Origin: Siphonodentalium dalli
Taxonomy: Eukaryota; Mollusca; Scaphopoda; Gadilida; Siphonodentaliidae
Direction of reading: 5' to 3'
Assembly (NCBI GenBank): GCA_032622095.1
Contig: CP136064.1
Location: 144,353,954 to 144,417,953, forward strand
Length of the DNA: 64,000 bases
A model generated the notes under the pieces. That model saw only the letters and a list, made by a program, of their open reading frames with translations, ran no database searches and was not told the DNA's origin. The number at the start of each line of letters is the position of its first letter. Within the stretch, counting starts at the first letter, position 1. Of this stretch, positions 47,832 to 59,399 are shown piece after piece. The translations under genes were made by a program, and so were the position numbers.

Positions 47832-48887
47832 TCTATCTATCTATACTATATATTTTGAGACTCCGTATATATATATATATGTACTTCATAGAATCGAAAA
47901 CGGTTCGCTCGATTGAGTTCAAACTTCCCATCTAATGGTAAAAACCCACGAACACCGTAGTTGTCGGGTTTTGGAGAAGCTCTGAGCACCCTTTATCCAC
48001 TCCCAAATCACCGCAAAGGCACGGCGTGGGTTAATCAAGTGATTATTTAATGAGCTTTTGTTTTTGACGCATCGCTATAAAGAGCGTCTGTTTGCCATTC
48101 AACGTTATTTGCATCTGCAGAGAGATATACGGAACATACATTAAATTTAAAAAACATTTGTTTCTGACCAACCTGCGAGCACGGATGGCGCGCTTTGTTT
48201 TTACAGTATATAGTTATATACCGAAATCATCCCAGATAATCACGAATATAGCATCACATTTCTCCCCAGATATACCGTTATAAAGCTACTGGAATCTGCC
48301 CACGGCAATGTCGGCTTATATGACATCTTTACTACACATGACAGCCGATGGACAATTGGTCTCTATATATGTACCAAAATTACGCTGCGTTAGTGACTGG
48401 GAAATTCCAGGGAATGCCGATTGAGCTCAAACTTGCTACCTACGGGAAGTGTCATATATATGAGTGTGTCCTTTATACTTTATAGACTCGAACCGATTGA
48501 GCTCAAACTTGCTAAATATTGACTGGGAAATTCCAGGGAATGCCGATTGAGCTCAAACTGGCTACCTACGGGAAGTGTCATATATATGTGTGTGTCCTTT
48601 ATAGACTCGAACCGATTGAGCTCAAACTTGCTAAATACGGGAAGTGTCATGGACGGGTTCATTGAAAAAAAAAATCGGGTAAAATTGAAAAACAAAATTA
48701 AAAAGGCACAATTAACTCAATGAAAAACCCCAAAAAAATCGATTTAAAAAGGCACAATTAACTCATTGAAAAACAAAAATATTAACTCATTGAAAAACAA
48801 AAAACTAAATTAATTAAAAAATTTATTTAAAACTAAAAAATTGTCATGTTTCTGACTATTGCCGCCAGTGGTGGGCTAACCTGCTAG
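47832..48887 (+). mobile_element. Helitron array unit 14 (twin of unit 2)
   Basis: TC start and CTAG end at 48887. Matches unit 2 block by block, including the ~105-bp 'ctcaaacttgct' repeats at 48400-48655. The two lie ~19.7 kb apart, so the array has also grown by copying or recombination between units. Confidence 0.85.
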
Positions 48888-49673
48888 TCTACTATATATT
48901 TTGAGACCTCCGTATATATATGTGTGTGTATGTGGGTACGTCATGGAATCGAAAACGTCTGGACGGATTGATCTCAAATTTCGTATATAAGTGTAAAAAC
49001 CCACGGGGATCGCCCACGTCGCATTTTGAACAAGCTCTGAGCACCGATTCTCCACTCCCAATCATCAAAATCACCGCAAACGCCACTTCGGGGGTTGAGG
49101 CATCAACGATCTTTATATTTACCATATACGGAGTTGTTAACGACGAACGCTCTTTATTGCAATCGACGTGGCTAAATGACTAGCCCCATGCGTCCGAAAT
49201 ACGGATGTACGAAATGCAATTATCTCGATTAAAAAGGCAGAATTGATCTAAGAAGCGTTTGTTTACAATTCAACGCAACCTTATCGCTCGAAATATTATG
49301 CAGAGAAATTTCACGACGGGATTAATTGACTGTCCGCTCTTTTCGGGGACTACGGGGAAGTTTAGGACGGGTACCATGAATTAACTCATTGAAAAACAAA
49401 GAATGCGTTGTCTGTCATTCCTAGGAAGGGGGGATTTCATCGGGTCAATTAGAATAAAAATTAAATAAATAGGTCAATTAGAATAAAAATTAAATAAATA
49501 TTAAAAAATTCAAAAAAACATAAATTAAATTTAAAAAACATTAAATTAATATTAAAAAATTAAAAATAAAAAAAATTATTAAAAATTAAAACAAAATATA
49601 AATAAAAAAAAAATAAATAAAAAAAAATGTCATGTTTCTGACCAACCACGCCAGTGGCGGGCTAACCTGCTAG
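48888..49673 (+). mobile_element. Helitron array unit 15
   Basis: TC start (TCTACTATATATTTTGAGAC), CTAG end at 49673, hairpin CGCCAGTGGCG. A compact, apparently complete family-A unit of 786 bp and a good reference copy. Confidence 0.85.
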
Positions 49674-50874
49674 TCTATACTATATATTTTGAGACTTCGT
49701 ATATATGTATGTATGTACTTCATAGAATCCAAAACGCGTGTAAAGATTGAGCTCAAACTTCCTATGTAAGTGTCAAATCACACCGACACGACCGTGGTCG
49801 CAGTTCAGAGAAGCTCAGAGCACCCGTTCTCCAATCTCAAAACACCACAAAGGCACGGCGTGGGTTAATCAAGTGATTATTTAATGAGCGTTTGTTTTCG
49901 ACGCATCTCGATAAAGAGCGTCTGTTTGCCATTCAACGTTATTTGCATCTGCAGAGAGATATACGGAACATACATTAAATTTAAAAAACATTTGTTTCTG
50001 ACCAACCCTGCGAGCACGGATGGCGCGCTTTGTTTTTACAGTGTATAATCATATACCGAAATCATCCCAGATAATCACGTATATAGCATCAGATTTCTCC
50101 CCAGATATACCGTTATAAAGCTACAGGAATCTGCCAATCTACAGGATATTCCAGGGAATGCCGATTGAGCTCAAACTTGCTACCCACGGGAAGTGTCATA
50201 TATATGAGTGTGTCCTTTATAGACTCGAACCGAATGAGCTCAAACTTGCTAAATAAGAAAATAGCCCCCAAGCCGTAAATATCAACAACAACGATATTGC
50301 TACCTACGGGGAGCAACGTTATTAGCATCTGCAGAATTATGCAGAGAGAAAGTGCTTTCCTATTTTTAGAACGCAACACATGTTTACGTCGCGTTGGTGA
50401 TTGAGGTACACACCGGGGTTAATTGACTGTCCGCTCTTTGCGACGATGAGGTTTACGGCGGGGACTATTGACCAACACAATTTCGTCTTTTGCATCAGAT
50501 ACCAACACCTCGACCGATCGGGACGAAACTTGGTACGTGAGTGTAGTTTGACCAGGTGATCGTCGCTGTCGTATTGGCGAGACCGTGCGACGCCCGTGCA
50601 GCGCATGCGCAGACGAGATATCGGAAACGGGTGGAGCTATCGACTTGAAATTTGGTATGTGAATGTATCTTGCGCCGGGTACAAATTTTATCGGGTCGCC
50701 GAGCCGAGTCCGTGCGACGCCAGCTTCGCGCATGCGCAGACCAGATCTCGGAAACGGGTGGAGCTACCGGGTACAAATTTTACTTATTGAAACGAGTGGA
50801 GCTAAAAATTAAAAAAAAATATTTAAAAAATGTCATGTTTCGGACAAGCCGCCGGTGGCGGGCTAACCTGCTAG
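49674..50874 (+). mobile_element. Helitron array unit 16, mixed
   Basis: TC start and CTAG end at 50874. The first half resembles units 2 and 14. The second half (about 50463-50795) is family-B modules entered at 'tcttttgcatcagatacc', the same entry point as in unit 7. Confidence 0.8.
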
Positions 50875-51147
50875 TCTCCTATATATTTTGAGACTTCCGT
50901 ATGTGTGCACTTTATAGAATCGAAAACGGGTTGACTGATCGAGACCAAACTTCCTATCTAAAGGTAAAATCCCATGGGAATCGTCGTCGCGGCGTTTTGG
51001 AGAAACTCAGAGCACTCGTTCTCCACTCTCAGTTACAAAAAACGGCACTGCGGTGGTTAATCAAGTAATAATTTAATGAGCGTTTGTATATAATGCGTCG
51101 CTATACAAGAGCGTTTGTTTACAATTCAACGCAACGTTATCGCTCGA
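50875..51147 (+). mobile_element. Helitron array unit 17 (3' truncated)
   Basis: TC start (TCTCCTATATATTTTGAGAC). Cut after 'cgttatcgctcgaaat' at about 51147, where the next repeat begins. It marks the right edge of the array. Confidence 0.75.
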
Positions 51148-51148
51148 A

Positions 51149-51500
51149 ATTTAGCATGGAAAAAATTTAATTTCTTTAACAAAAACATAATTACATGTTG
51201 GACTCTGTCATTTTAAAAATATATAAGTATTACACACATACACACCAAGTCTCAGCTTAAAATTTTTAAAAATAAGAGTTTTATCGACATAAATCAATTT
51301 TAATGGGAAATCCTATGTTAAAATTTAGCATCGAAAAAATTTAATTTCTTCCATCTAAAACATAATTACGCGTTGGACTGTGTCATTTTAAGAATATATA
51401 AGTATTACACGCAGTCACACGAAGTCTCAGCTTGAAATTTTGAAAAATAAGAGTTTTATCGACATAAATCGATTTGAATGCGAAATCGTATGTTAAAATT
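51149..51500. repeat. Tandem duplication, 2 x ~180 bp
   Basis: Two AT-rich units sharing 'aaaaaatttaatttctt', 'atataagtattacac' and 'gagttttatcgacataaatc'. No coding signal. Confidence 0.85.
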
Positions 51501-51539
51501 TAAATATTATTTTCGATACACTGTTAAAAATTCTATGGA

Positions 51540-52955
51540 AGCAAAGTGGTCAACTCGGGATGGGTCAACCGATTGAGCCCAAACTTGCTACCTATGTGTA
51601 CTTTTGTCCCGAAAGTGTCACGGACGGGTCAAATCGTGACCCCGATGTGACATTGACCTTCAAACTGGTCAATTCAAGGTCAAATTTGGTAAAACTGGCG
51701 GATGTCTGTACTTTTGTCCGGGGAGTGTTTTGGACGGGTCAAATCATGACCACGACCTGACCTTGACCTATAAAATTGTCAATTCTAACGATGTAGACTT
51801 CAGGAAGCCCTTTGTTTGACTAATGTTTGTCAAATTGGAGTCAATAGCCGTTCTTAGTGTTATTATCGAGTAGAAATTCGAAACCATGTCACCCCGCGAT
51901 AAAATAAGTCGATCTGACATAAGCCGCGAATATATTATACCCTTTCAACTAGGACACAATTAGCTATGTGCGATCGGATATCGATGTGTGTTTTGTTTCC
52001 GACCGATTAACTGCAAGCTTTATTATATGCCCGATGGGTACCAATTGCCAAATACCAAAAAGCTAGGTGCCACTTTTTGTAGCAAATCGGGATTTTTTTG
52101 GAGCCATTTCATTTTTTTTATAGCAATTTGTTAAATTGGCAATAGGCAGCGCGAACCCTGTATATGAAGTAATGAAAGTGCAATATAATGGATTTAGCGC
52201 TATGTCAGAAACTCGGCAATTCAATTTGATTCTCAAAAATGTAAAACCAGATTCTTGTTATAAAATATGCAACTTGATTAGAAAATATGTAGAGTAATAT
52301 TCAACCAAACTGCATGGTTGCATCCAATACATGTATATAAATGTATATAAGGTAGTTTTCATTTTAAAGTATTAAGAGGCACTTATTATATATATATTAT
52401 ATTGTATACGAAATACCAAATAACTAATTATATATTCAATGAAATAACTACATCACTTGTTGTATATTACTTGTTGTATTTAATTGATATTGTTATTGTG
52501 TGCATACTGCCTTACATGGTGTTTTATGCTAATAAATGTTATGTTATGTTATAGGCATGTTTCTGGACCTCGACCGATGATCGATCCCACTCAAATTTGG
52601 TAGCTGGTTCTACTTTGATCATGGGAACAATATGGGCGGGTACAATTTCACTTGCGACCGTGTCCTTGACCTTGACCTCGCTCATATGCGCTCATATAGG
52701 CATGTTTCTGGACCTCGACCGATCCGACTCAAATTTGGTATAATGTAGGTCTACTTTGATCCCGGGAATAATATGGGTGGTCCAATTTCACGTGCGACCA
52801 TGTCCTTGCCCTTGACCATATTCGCTCATATAGGCATGTTTCCGGGCCGATCGAACAATAGTTTGTCCAGGCGGAGACGATCACAAATAAATCCCTAAGA
52901 CGATCACAAATAAATCCCTAAATAGCCCGGACGAAGAGGGGGGCACATCGGCTAG
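51540..52955 (+). mobile_element. Helitron fragment(s) ending in CTAG
   Basis: 51540-51790 repeats 'cggacgggtcaaatc', 'tgaccttgacct' phrases found in the array units. 52550-52860 is a ~135-bp unit in two and a half copies ('aggcatgtttctggacctcg'). 52922-52955 is a degraded AGCCCG...GGGC hairpin followed by CATCGGCTAG, matching the family-B 3' terminus. The 5' end was not found. The stretch 51800-52540 shows nothing I can name. Confidence 0.55.
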
Positions 52956-53216
52956 TGTTGTCTATTTTCGTAGACGTATTTTACTCAACAAAAAGTCAAA
53001 AATAAGACGTTAAAAGTTCGGTGACACCCATACAATGTTCTGATTACGCAGTTTATGAATTTTATGTCAGGCATCCGCTTGCTGGATGCTGGTTATCTAG
53101 GTTAAATTCTAGAATTATAGAATATGCCGCTATTAAAGCATATACAAGCACGATAACCTTTCATTCAATCATATTTTAGATTGACTAGGGATCTCTGATT
53201 TTTTAATAGAAGATAT

Positions 53217-53515
53217 GAAAAAGCAAAGAATCCTACAGTTACAAATATTATTATATGGATGTTAAACCTTTGGTTACTAAATGCACTGTAATGAGAATTG
53301 ACTTGAATCCTATTGATTAATTTGTAAGAATACTTAGCTATTAAGTTCAACAAGCAGTAACATATAAAAAAAAGAGAAGAGAATCATGCAGTTACAAATA
53401 TTATTATATGGATGTTAATCCTTTGGTGACTAAATGTGCTGTAATGAGCAGCGACTTGAATCCTATTGATTCATTTGTAGGAATGATCAGCTATTAAGTT
53501 CAACATGCAGTAACA
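53217..53515. repeat. Tandem duplication, 2 x ~160 bp
   Basis: Two diverged units sharing 'cagttacaaatattattata', 'gacttgaatcctattgatt' and 'tagctattaagttcaac'. Noncoding. Confidence 0.85.
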
Positions 53516-55151
53516 GATTGTTTGAATTATTAGCTAAACATTCATACAAATGAATCATTAGAAATCGGCTATTATAAGGCACATTATTAGTCCTCGCTGA
53601 TAACGTGTCAAGTGAGCATGGACGTGGGCTGGAGGGTCTCCAATGTTGGGGCGTCCACCTTGGAATTTCCAACCGCATCACCCCCTTGAAACAGACCAAA
53701 CTCGTGCACAAGGCCTGGGCTTTGGTTTTTCCCAACTGCATGACACATTATAGCTCTAGATTGTATGCCATTCTGACGTGAATTGATTAGTAGCCTTTGA
53801 TTGGCCACCATGCAAACCGGGGGAGAAACTCAGGATACATGGGCCCAGTGAGAAAATGTGGATATCTTAACCTGAAAATTGCAAAAATCATCTAGATTGG
53901 CTTCAAGATTCCCCAAGTGTTGGAAGTTTCCAACCTGGCGCCCCTACCCCCACAAGATTGGAAATGTTCCCATCAGATGGAGAGAGAGGGCTGATTTATT
54001 TTGCAAAAGAGCATACATTATTTAATACAAAGCATATTATTTAAATGGAATTAGATTATTTGTCTATTAACCAGTTTCTTGCCAATTTGGGGGGGGGGGG
54101 TAAATGTGATATAGAAAACTAGATCACACCTGCTCCCTACTTCCTGTCCACCCATCATGAGTTTTGGATCAACTCTAAAGAAGAGGTGTTCATTTGTGTA
54201 TGTCAAATATGGTTGATTACATGTTTAAAGTGTAGGAAAGTATGCAAATGTGTGTCTAAAAACGACAAATTCCCCAATATTAAATTGTTGTCAAATCAAA
54301 CTAAGAGAACAATTTCAACATATTGTTAGTGTTCAATTTCAAACCAATCTATTGTAAGATAAGAAATTTGTAACTGTTGAACATTTTGACCAAAGTTGGG
54401 GATAGACACCAATTAAGCACCCCCTCCCCAAGTCCCCCCACCACCCAATCACGTCATAACCTATCAATGATTCAGTTGAACGTGATTTCATAACTTATAT
54501 TCATGTCTGGGCGACAAACATGTGTAAATGTCCCTCAGGCGGACTTCAGAGGAGGAAATATGATTGCGCTGGCATTGAAATATTGTCACACCTGGATCTT
54601 TCAATAATGCCCAGATTAAGTAAATGAATATAACATCTCATATTCTCCTGAGAGTAGATTTATATTACCATTGGTCACTTATATAGGCGGGCATGATTAT
54701 GATACTATACTCATCGGGACTTTCAATATTTTATTTCTGCCTTTTAATGTCACTTAATCTCCCGTATTAGGTATTTATTGTGTTATTTCTTAATATACCT
54801 GTTCTATTATGCAAATTACATAATCTACAGTCATTATCTGGTTTTAAATGTCAGATACACAAGACGATTTTCGGACGAAAGTGCAGAAATCGTTCGAATA
54901 AATCTCATGTACAGAACCGTCACAGTCGTGATTGGTTTGAAATAGAACCGTAACATGCACCCGTGTTGATTACGAGGCCGCCGCTCCCAATTATCAAATT
55001 ATTCAATCATCATGAACCGTAACAAATCAGGCAAGAACCATCACAATACCGGCGATAGAACGACTTCCGATGTAACAGTTCCTACACAGTGGTTTGAGGC
55101 TTAAAGATTATCGTCTCTGATAAATAATAATTTCCACCTATTCTACTTCAG
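53516..55151 (+). other. Intron or upstream region of the terminal exon
   Basis: No repeat family or RNA gene recognised. Two overlapping minus-strand frames at 53487-53811 have no domain. A G-run lies at 54090-54101 and a C-rich stretch at 54418-54446. The region ends with a pyrimidine-rich tract and CAG at 55131-55151, a good 3' splice site. Confidence 0.5.
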
Positions 55152-55813
55152 ACTTGCAGTCAGTATCAACCGACGATAGCTTGAGTGAGTGCAATGACAG
55201 GTTGTCCTGGGTGGACGACCCGGTGTTCGACCTTCCAAAGACTCTCCAAAGTTCTCGCGCAATATTCCTTGAGGAAATGAAGCGAGCAAGTCAACAGATT
55301 AGCAAAAAGAAACATGCGTTCGACAGACCTGCTGATTTCTGGAAGGATCTGACCCGGAATAGTACACGGGGTGGTGGTTTCGGAAAAGAACGAGAACCTT
55401 ATAGTTTATATCGAGATTTACTGACTCGACAAAGTAACCAGGAGGGGAAGCCAGATATAAGCAGATTTCGGACGTTCAGCTCAGGGTCACTGAGTACGCG
55501 CAGTGACGATTCGGACGGAAGTGACGTTTGTGATCTCGGTAGCCCACACAGTGACGCGAAGGATTGTGTCGACAAATACTACCGCATCACCTTTACGCGC
55601 GACGAGGAAGTCTCGTTGAAAACCATTTCTGAAATCCTGTCCGTGTTTTCAAACAGTTGTAATTCTCAAGAGGTGCCGATATCAGCAGACAAAACGCAAC
55701 TTCCGGTCAGTGTGAGATTGTCTTCCAGTGATGAGTTTGAAAAAATGTGTTACGATAATCAGGCGTACGAAGACGACGAAGACAGTGGATATTTCTACGA
55801 CGTGGATGAATAA
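55152..55813 (+). CDS. Terminal exon of an unidentified host gene
   Basis: An open frame of ~220 codons, the only long intact frame in the window without transposon motifs. It follows a typical 3' splice site (TTCTACTTCAG, 55141-55151). Its frame has no ATG until residue ~42, so it is best read as a last coding exon entered by splicing. An alternative acceptor lies 8 bases further on. The protein is hydrophilic and acidic at the end, with serine-rich runs (SSGSLSTRSDDSDGSD) and a basic stretch near residues 43-55. The tail CYDNQAYEDD ... YFYDVDE holds tyrosines in acidic context. YDNQ at ~200-203 fits the pYxN pattern bound by Grb2-type SH2 domains, which is only a motif match. No folded domain is recognised. 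The stop at 55811-55813 overlaps AATAAA. Upstream exons were not found. Confidence 0.75.
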
Positions 55814-55818
55814 ATAAA
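55809..55818 (+). promoter_or_regulatory. Overlapping AATAAA polyadenylation signals
   Basis: Two overlapping AATAAA hexamers (55809-55814 and 55813-55818) span the stop codon of the terminal exon. If used, the 3' UTR would be only ~20-40 nt. A later signal cannot be excluded. Confidence 0.45.
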
Positions 55819-55839
55819 TGTCTGAAACTTGTGAATGTG

Positions 55840-56350
55840 TAACATTTTTATATTTAATATTTTCTTGATAAGTTGGCCACTGTCGACTGGAACGTCGGCC
55901 ATGTAACATGGGAGAGTCGAACCTCCGCGCCATTTGTCCGATATTGACATTTTGCTGGAAATATAAAACCATCCGTGCATTGTCTTGGAATGTGTTGAAT
56001 TAACAGTTTTACTCCACAGTATATCACCAAGTTGACTACACACTCTTGTTTGCCTTGGTAATGGAATAATAACCATAATAGTTTTGGGGTCCATGCAGTC
56101 CATTCTGATTTGCATGCAAAACATTGGCAGGGAGAAAACAAGAATTTTGGTTTATATTTAAAAAGTATAATACTGGCGTTAATGAACACAGAATGCGGAG
56201 TTTGTCACAGTTATATGATCGAGCAAGATATGTCGTTACATGTATACGTATCCGCATCTTAGCCACTCATGGACTGGTTAGGATCCGCCAAGCAACAACA
56301 AGACTGTAATATTTTAAGTTTAGTGGGAGATTGTTTCCAGTGATTGTTAA
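55840..56350. other. Downstream of the host exon, nothing recognised
   Basis: Four overlapping minus-strand frames (55682-56266) exclude each other and have no domain. They are probably chance or 3' UTR antisense. Confidence 0.5.
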
Positions 56351-56900
56351 ACTATACACTACAAAAAAATATTTTCTTATTTGAAGAAAAAAATAGACAA
56401 TCTTAAGAAAAATAACCTTGGGAGACACACAAGAAAAACTTTTCTTGTGGGAAAATTTCTTGTTTTCTAAAATGTTCTACCTCTTTCTAGTTTCAAGAAA
56501 CTTTTCTTATGGCAAGATTTCTTGTTTTCTAAACTTTTCTTTGAAAGAACAAGAAAAGCTTTCTTCTTTTTAGAATTTTTGTTCTCTCACTTCAAGAAAA
56601 CATAAGAAAGCCCAACATTCTTGGAAGACACAGAAGAAAATGTTAGAAATCAAGAATAATTTTATTAAAAGAAGAAAAAATAATTTCTTAAGTAGCAATC
56701 TATGTTTCTTAATTAAGAAAAATAATCTGAAATAAAATTAGAATAAATTTGTAAGAACAAGAAAGATGACTAGAAATACATTCTTAAGCTATTCTCAGAC
56801 CTAGAATGTTAATTTCGAACTAGAATATTTTTCTAGACACAAAATAAGAATATATTTCAGAAATCTCTTGTCGTCTTTCATGATGTTACAAATTATTCTA
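56350..56900. repeat. Tract dense in AAGAAA / TTTCTT inverted pairs
   Basis: For ~550 bp almost every 10-20 bases carries AAGAAA, AAGAAAA or the inverse TTTCTT/TTTTCTT. Face-to-face pairs include AAGAAAAGCTTTCTT and TTTCAAGAAACTTTTCTT. The alternating GAA/TTC blocks formally resemble heat-shock factor sites (nGAAn units). A MITE with subterminal palindromes is the other reading; the left edge near 'cactacaaaaaaa' has no matching right edge. Confidence 0.6.
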
Positions 56901-57365
56901 AACCAGTTGAAACAAGAAAATACTGCTTATAATATATAGTCTTTGGAATTTGATATTTTAAATGTCAGTTTAATGATGAAAATTATTTTGGCGACATTTT
57001 TGGGAATTGTAATCTGCCTCTAGAATTTAATCCGGAAAATGTAATGTGTTTGCCTTTCACGAACTACTGTATAAATATGGCTGTAAATAAAAATCGATAC
57101 TAGTAATAACTGATAAGCCAACCCATCACTATTCAGTTATGAGTAATACTAATTTCGACCATTCTGAAACATGAATCGGCATGCCTTTTAAGCCATAAAA
57201 AAATTAAAATTCTACATGTTTCACAGTTAAAACTCGAATTTATGTACATGTAAAAGTAAATTATCTTAACGCCATACTTTTTGGTAACATGTAAGGTGTG
57301 AAATTGTCCAGTCACTTCTAAACACAGATTTTGTTCAACTGGTGAATCCGTACATCATGAGAATA

Positions 57366-57867
57366 CAGTACCAGTTAGAGGAAGTGGTATTTTTAGGTGC
57401 ACCTTTATTGCAATATTGAGCGTGCTTAATTTAGAAAAAGGCGTGATTATAGCACACTACCAAAAATCTGTCGCGTTTATAATTGCAATATTGAACGCAA
57501 AATATTGCGACACTAAGCTAGCTAAATTTCATACAGACCCAATACTTAGTAGTGTTTTATTTATATTAGATATTAAAATGCTACAGCATATAGTGTGCAT
57601 GTAGTGTACATATAGCATTTACAACTATAATTATATACATATCTAAAACATTGTCTTTATTTATACAATAAACAATATAGAACTTAAGAAGGAGCAAACA
57701 TTTGATTTAAATGCCACAATTTTGAGCGCAATATTGAGATATTAAGCGCAAGATATTGCAATAATAGCACAAGCGACATTCTTATAAGCGTTTCCACTTG
57801 CAATATTATTGCGATATTGGGCGCGAAAATAGCGCGCTTAATATACCACGTCTTTTGACTGGTACTG
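57366..57867. mobile_element. Mariner-type MITE, ~502 bp
   Basis: Left end CAGTACCAGTTAGAGGAAG, right end (reverse complement) CAGTACCAGTCAAAAGACG. The inverted match extends to ~31 bp with a few mismatches (GTGGTAT shared). TA flanks both sides (57364-57365 and 57868-57869). The interior repeats GCAATATTG and GCGCAA-type words in both directions. No transposase. Confidence 0.85.
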
Positions 57868-57913
57868 TATATCAATAACAGCTAGTTGGGATTGGAACCT
57901 TCAAGACAACAGC

Positions 57914-58751
57914 AGATCCCATAATAACTGTGCGCGATGGCTTGGCGACAATGTTCTCCTGTAGTCGCACATTTTCAATAATTTTTTTATATCATGCTTG
58001 ATGCATCAAACTGTATCCTGGTATCACAACACGGACTTAGTATCAATATCAGTGAGTCAGCCAAAGGTAGTTTGATCTAAGAACATCCAACGAATAGTGT
58101 ACTCCTGGTAAATTGTCGTAATAACTTGACGATAACATGGCAATTGATGACAATGTCTCGTATCCACACGTTTCAATGAAAATTGATGAACACGGGATGA
58201 ATTTGTCCGGGTAATTGTATAGTTGGAAATATAGATATGTGAGCATCCGTCACTGTGAGGCGTAAGTTCATTGTGTACGGTGTTGTTGTTGTCGACATTG
58301 AAACTCTTGTAAATTACTCTGGTGCGTACAGTATATACTCTCATATAAATGCACATGTATGTGCGTTGAAACAATCAGAACACTGTCAACTCGACTGTAC
58401 AGTTCAACTTCAAGTGTCAACATTCTAGTATAATACTGCTTCCGCGTGTGGCCGCTTAAGGCCTGAATTTTCGTGACAGGGAGTAAAATAAATATTTGTC
58501 GCGGAATCGGGTCTCAAAAGTCACCTAAACAATGAAATATCGAGCTGGGAACTTCACGTACTGATGAATAAATCATTAAGCAACAGGTATGAACAAAGAA
58601 ATACATTCCCTGCGTTATTTTTTCGACTTTATACGGTTCCCTGTCAAAACTTAAAAAAAGTTCCCGGTTTTTGAACTGAATGAGTATGACCTCTACGGGC
58701 GTTAGCCTTAGTAGAGGTTCATGGCATGACATACTACTACTAGCTGCTATG
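57914..58751. repeat. Long direct repeat, left copy
   Basis: Nearly identical to 63163-64000 at an offset of 5249 bp; one clear difference is ctgtgcgcg versus ctctgcgcg. The right copy runs off the window, so the full length is unknown. No convincing coding frame: the minus frames at 58049-58374 and 58514-58732 are simply repeated with it. Confidence 0.95.
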
Positions 58752-59296
58752 TAAATAGTATGTTGTTGTTGTTATTTGTGTCACCAGTGTTTGGCATCGA
58801 AGTTCTTGTTAATTACACCTGTATCCTCTTGTGTCAGTAAATGTGTCAATATTTTGATAGTCACAGCACCGTCATTTCTACATTAACTCTGATGCGAATG
58901 AGGGCAGTCAAACGACAGCTCGAATAGGCAGCACAAACACAACCAGTTGTCACAATTTAGTGAAAAATATCCATGATTAAGCCGGTTTTCACACATTTAG
59001 AACTTGCCTAGTTCACAAAGGATCCGAAGTCAGACCAACTTCACATCAGTGCACAAATTTGCAGGTCGCATTTTGCCAGAAAAACAATAGTTTGTAGCGC
59101 GCAGCCGATCAAATTTTCATAACATGAAAGAAATTGGTGATTGCTATTAGTCATTTTAAATTTACTAGTAGTGGTAGTATTACTATAGGTCAATATGACC
59201 GCTTTCGCAGATTGCTGCATGGATACGCACTACGTTCGTGACTGAACTAGTATTACTAGTAACTGTTGCTGAATAGGTCACTCTCACCGGTTTTCT
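58752..59296. other. Unannotated sequence left of the non-LTR element
   Basis: No gene or repeat recognised. It would be part of the long direct repeat if that repeat is a target duplication reaching the element's 5' end. Confidence 0.4.
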
Positions 59297-59298
59297 GT

Positions 59299-59378
59299 GA
59301 TAAAGTTACCCAGGTTCCTAAATTTGTGATAAAGTTACCCAGGCTGGAGATAATTGTGATAAAGTTACCCAGATTAAG
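59299..59378. repeat. Three short direct repeats before the non-LTR element
   Basis: TGTGATAAAGTTACCCAG occurs three times with 28-30 bp spacing, directly before the endonuclease-coding frame. It may be remains of a 5' UTR repeat or target sequence. Confidence 0.8.
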
Positions 59379-59399
59379 CAAATCTCACAATATCAACTC

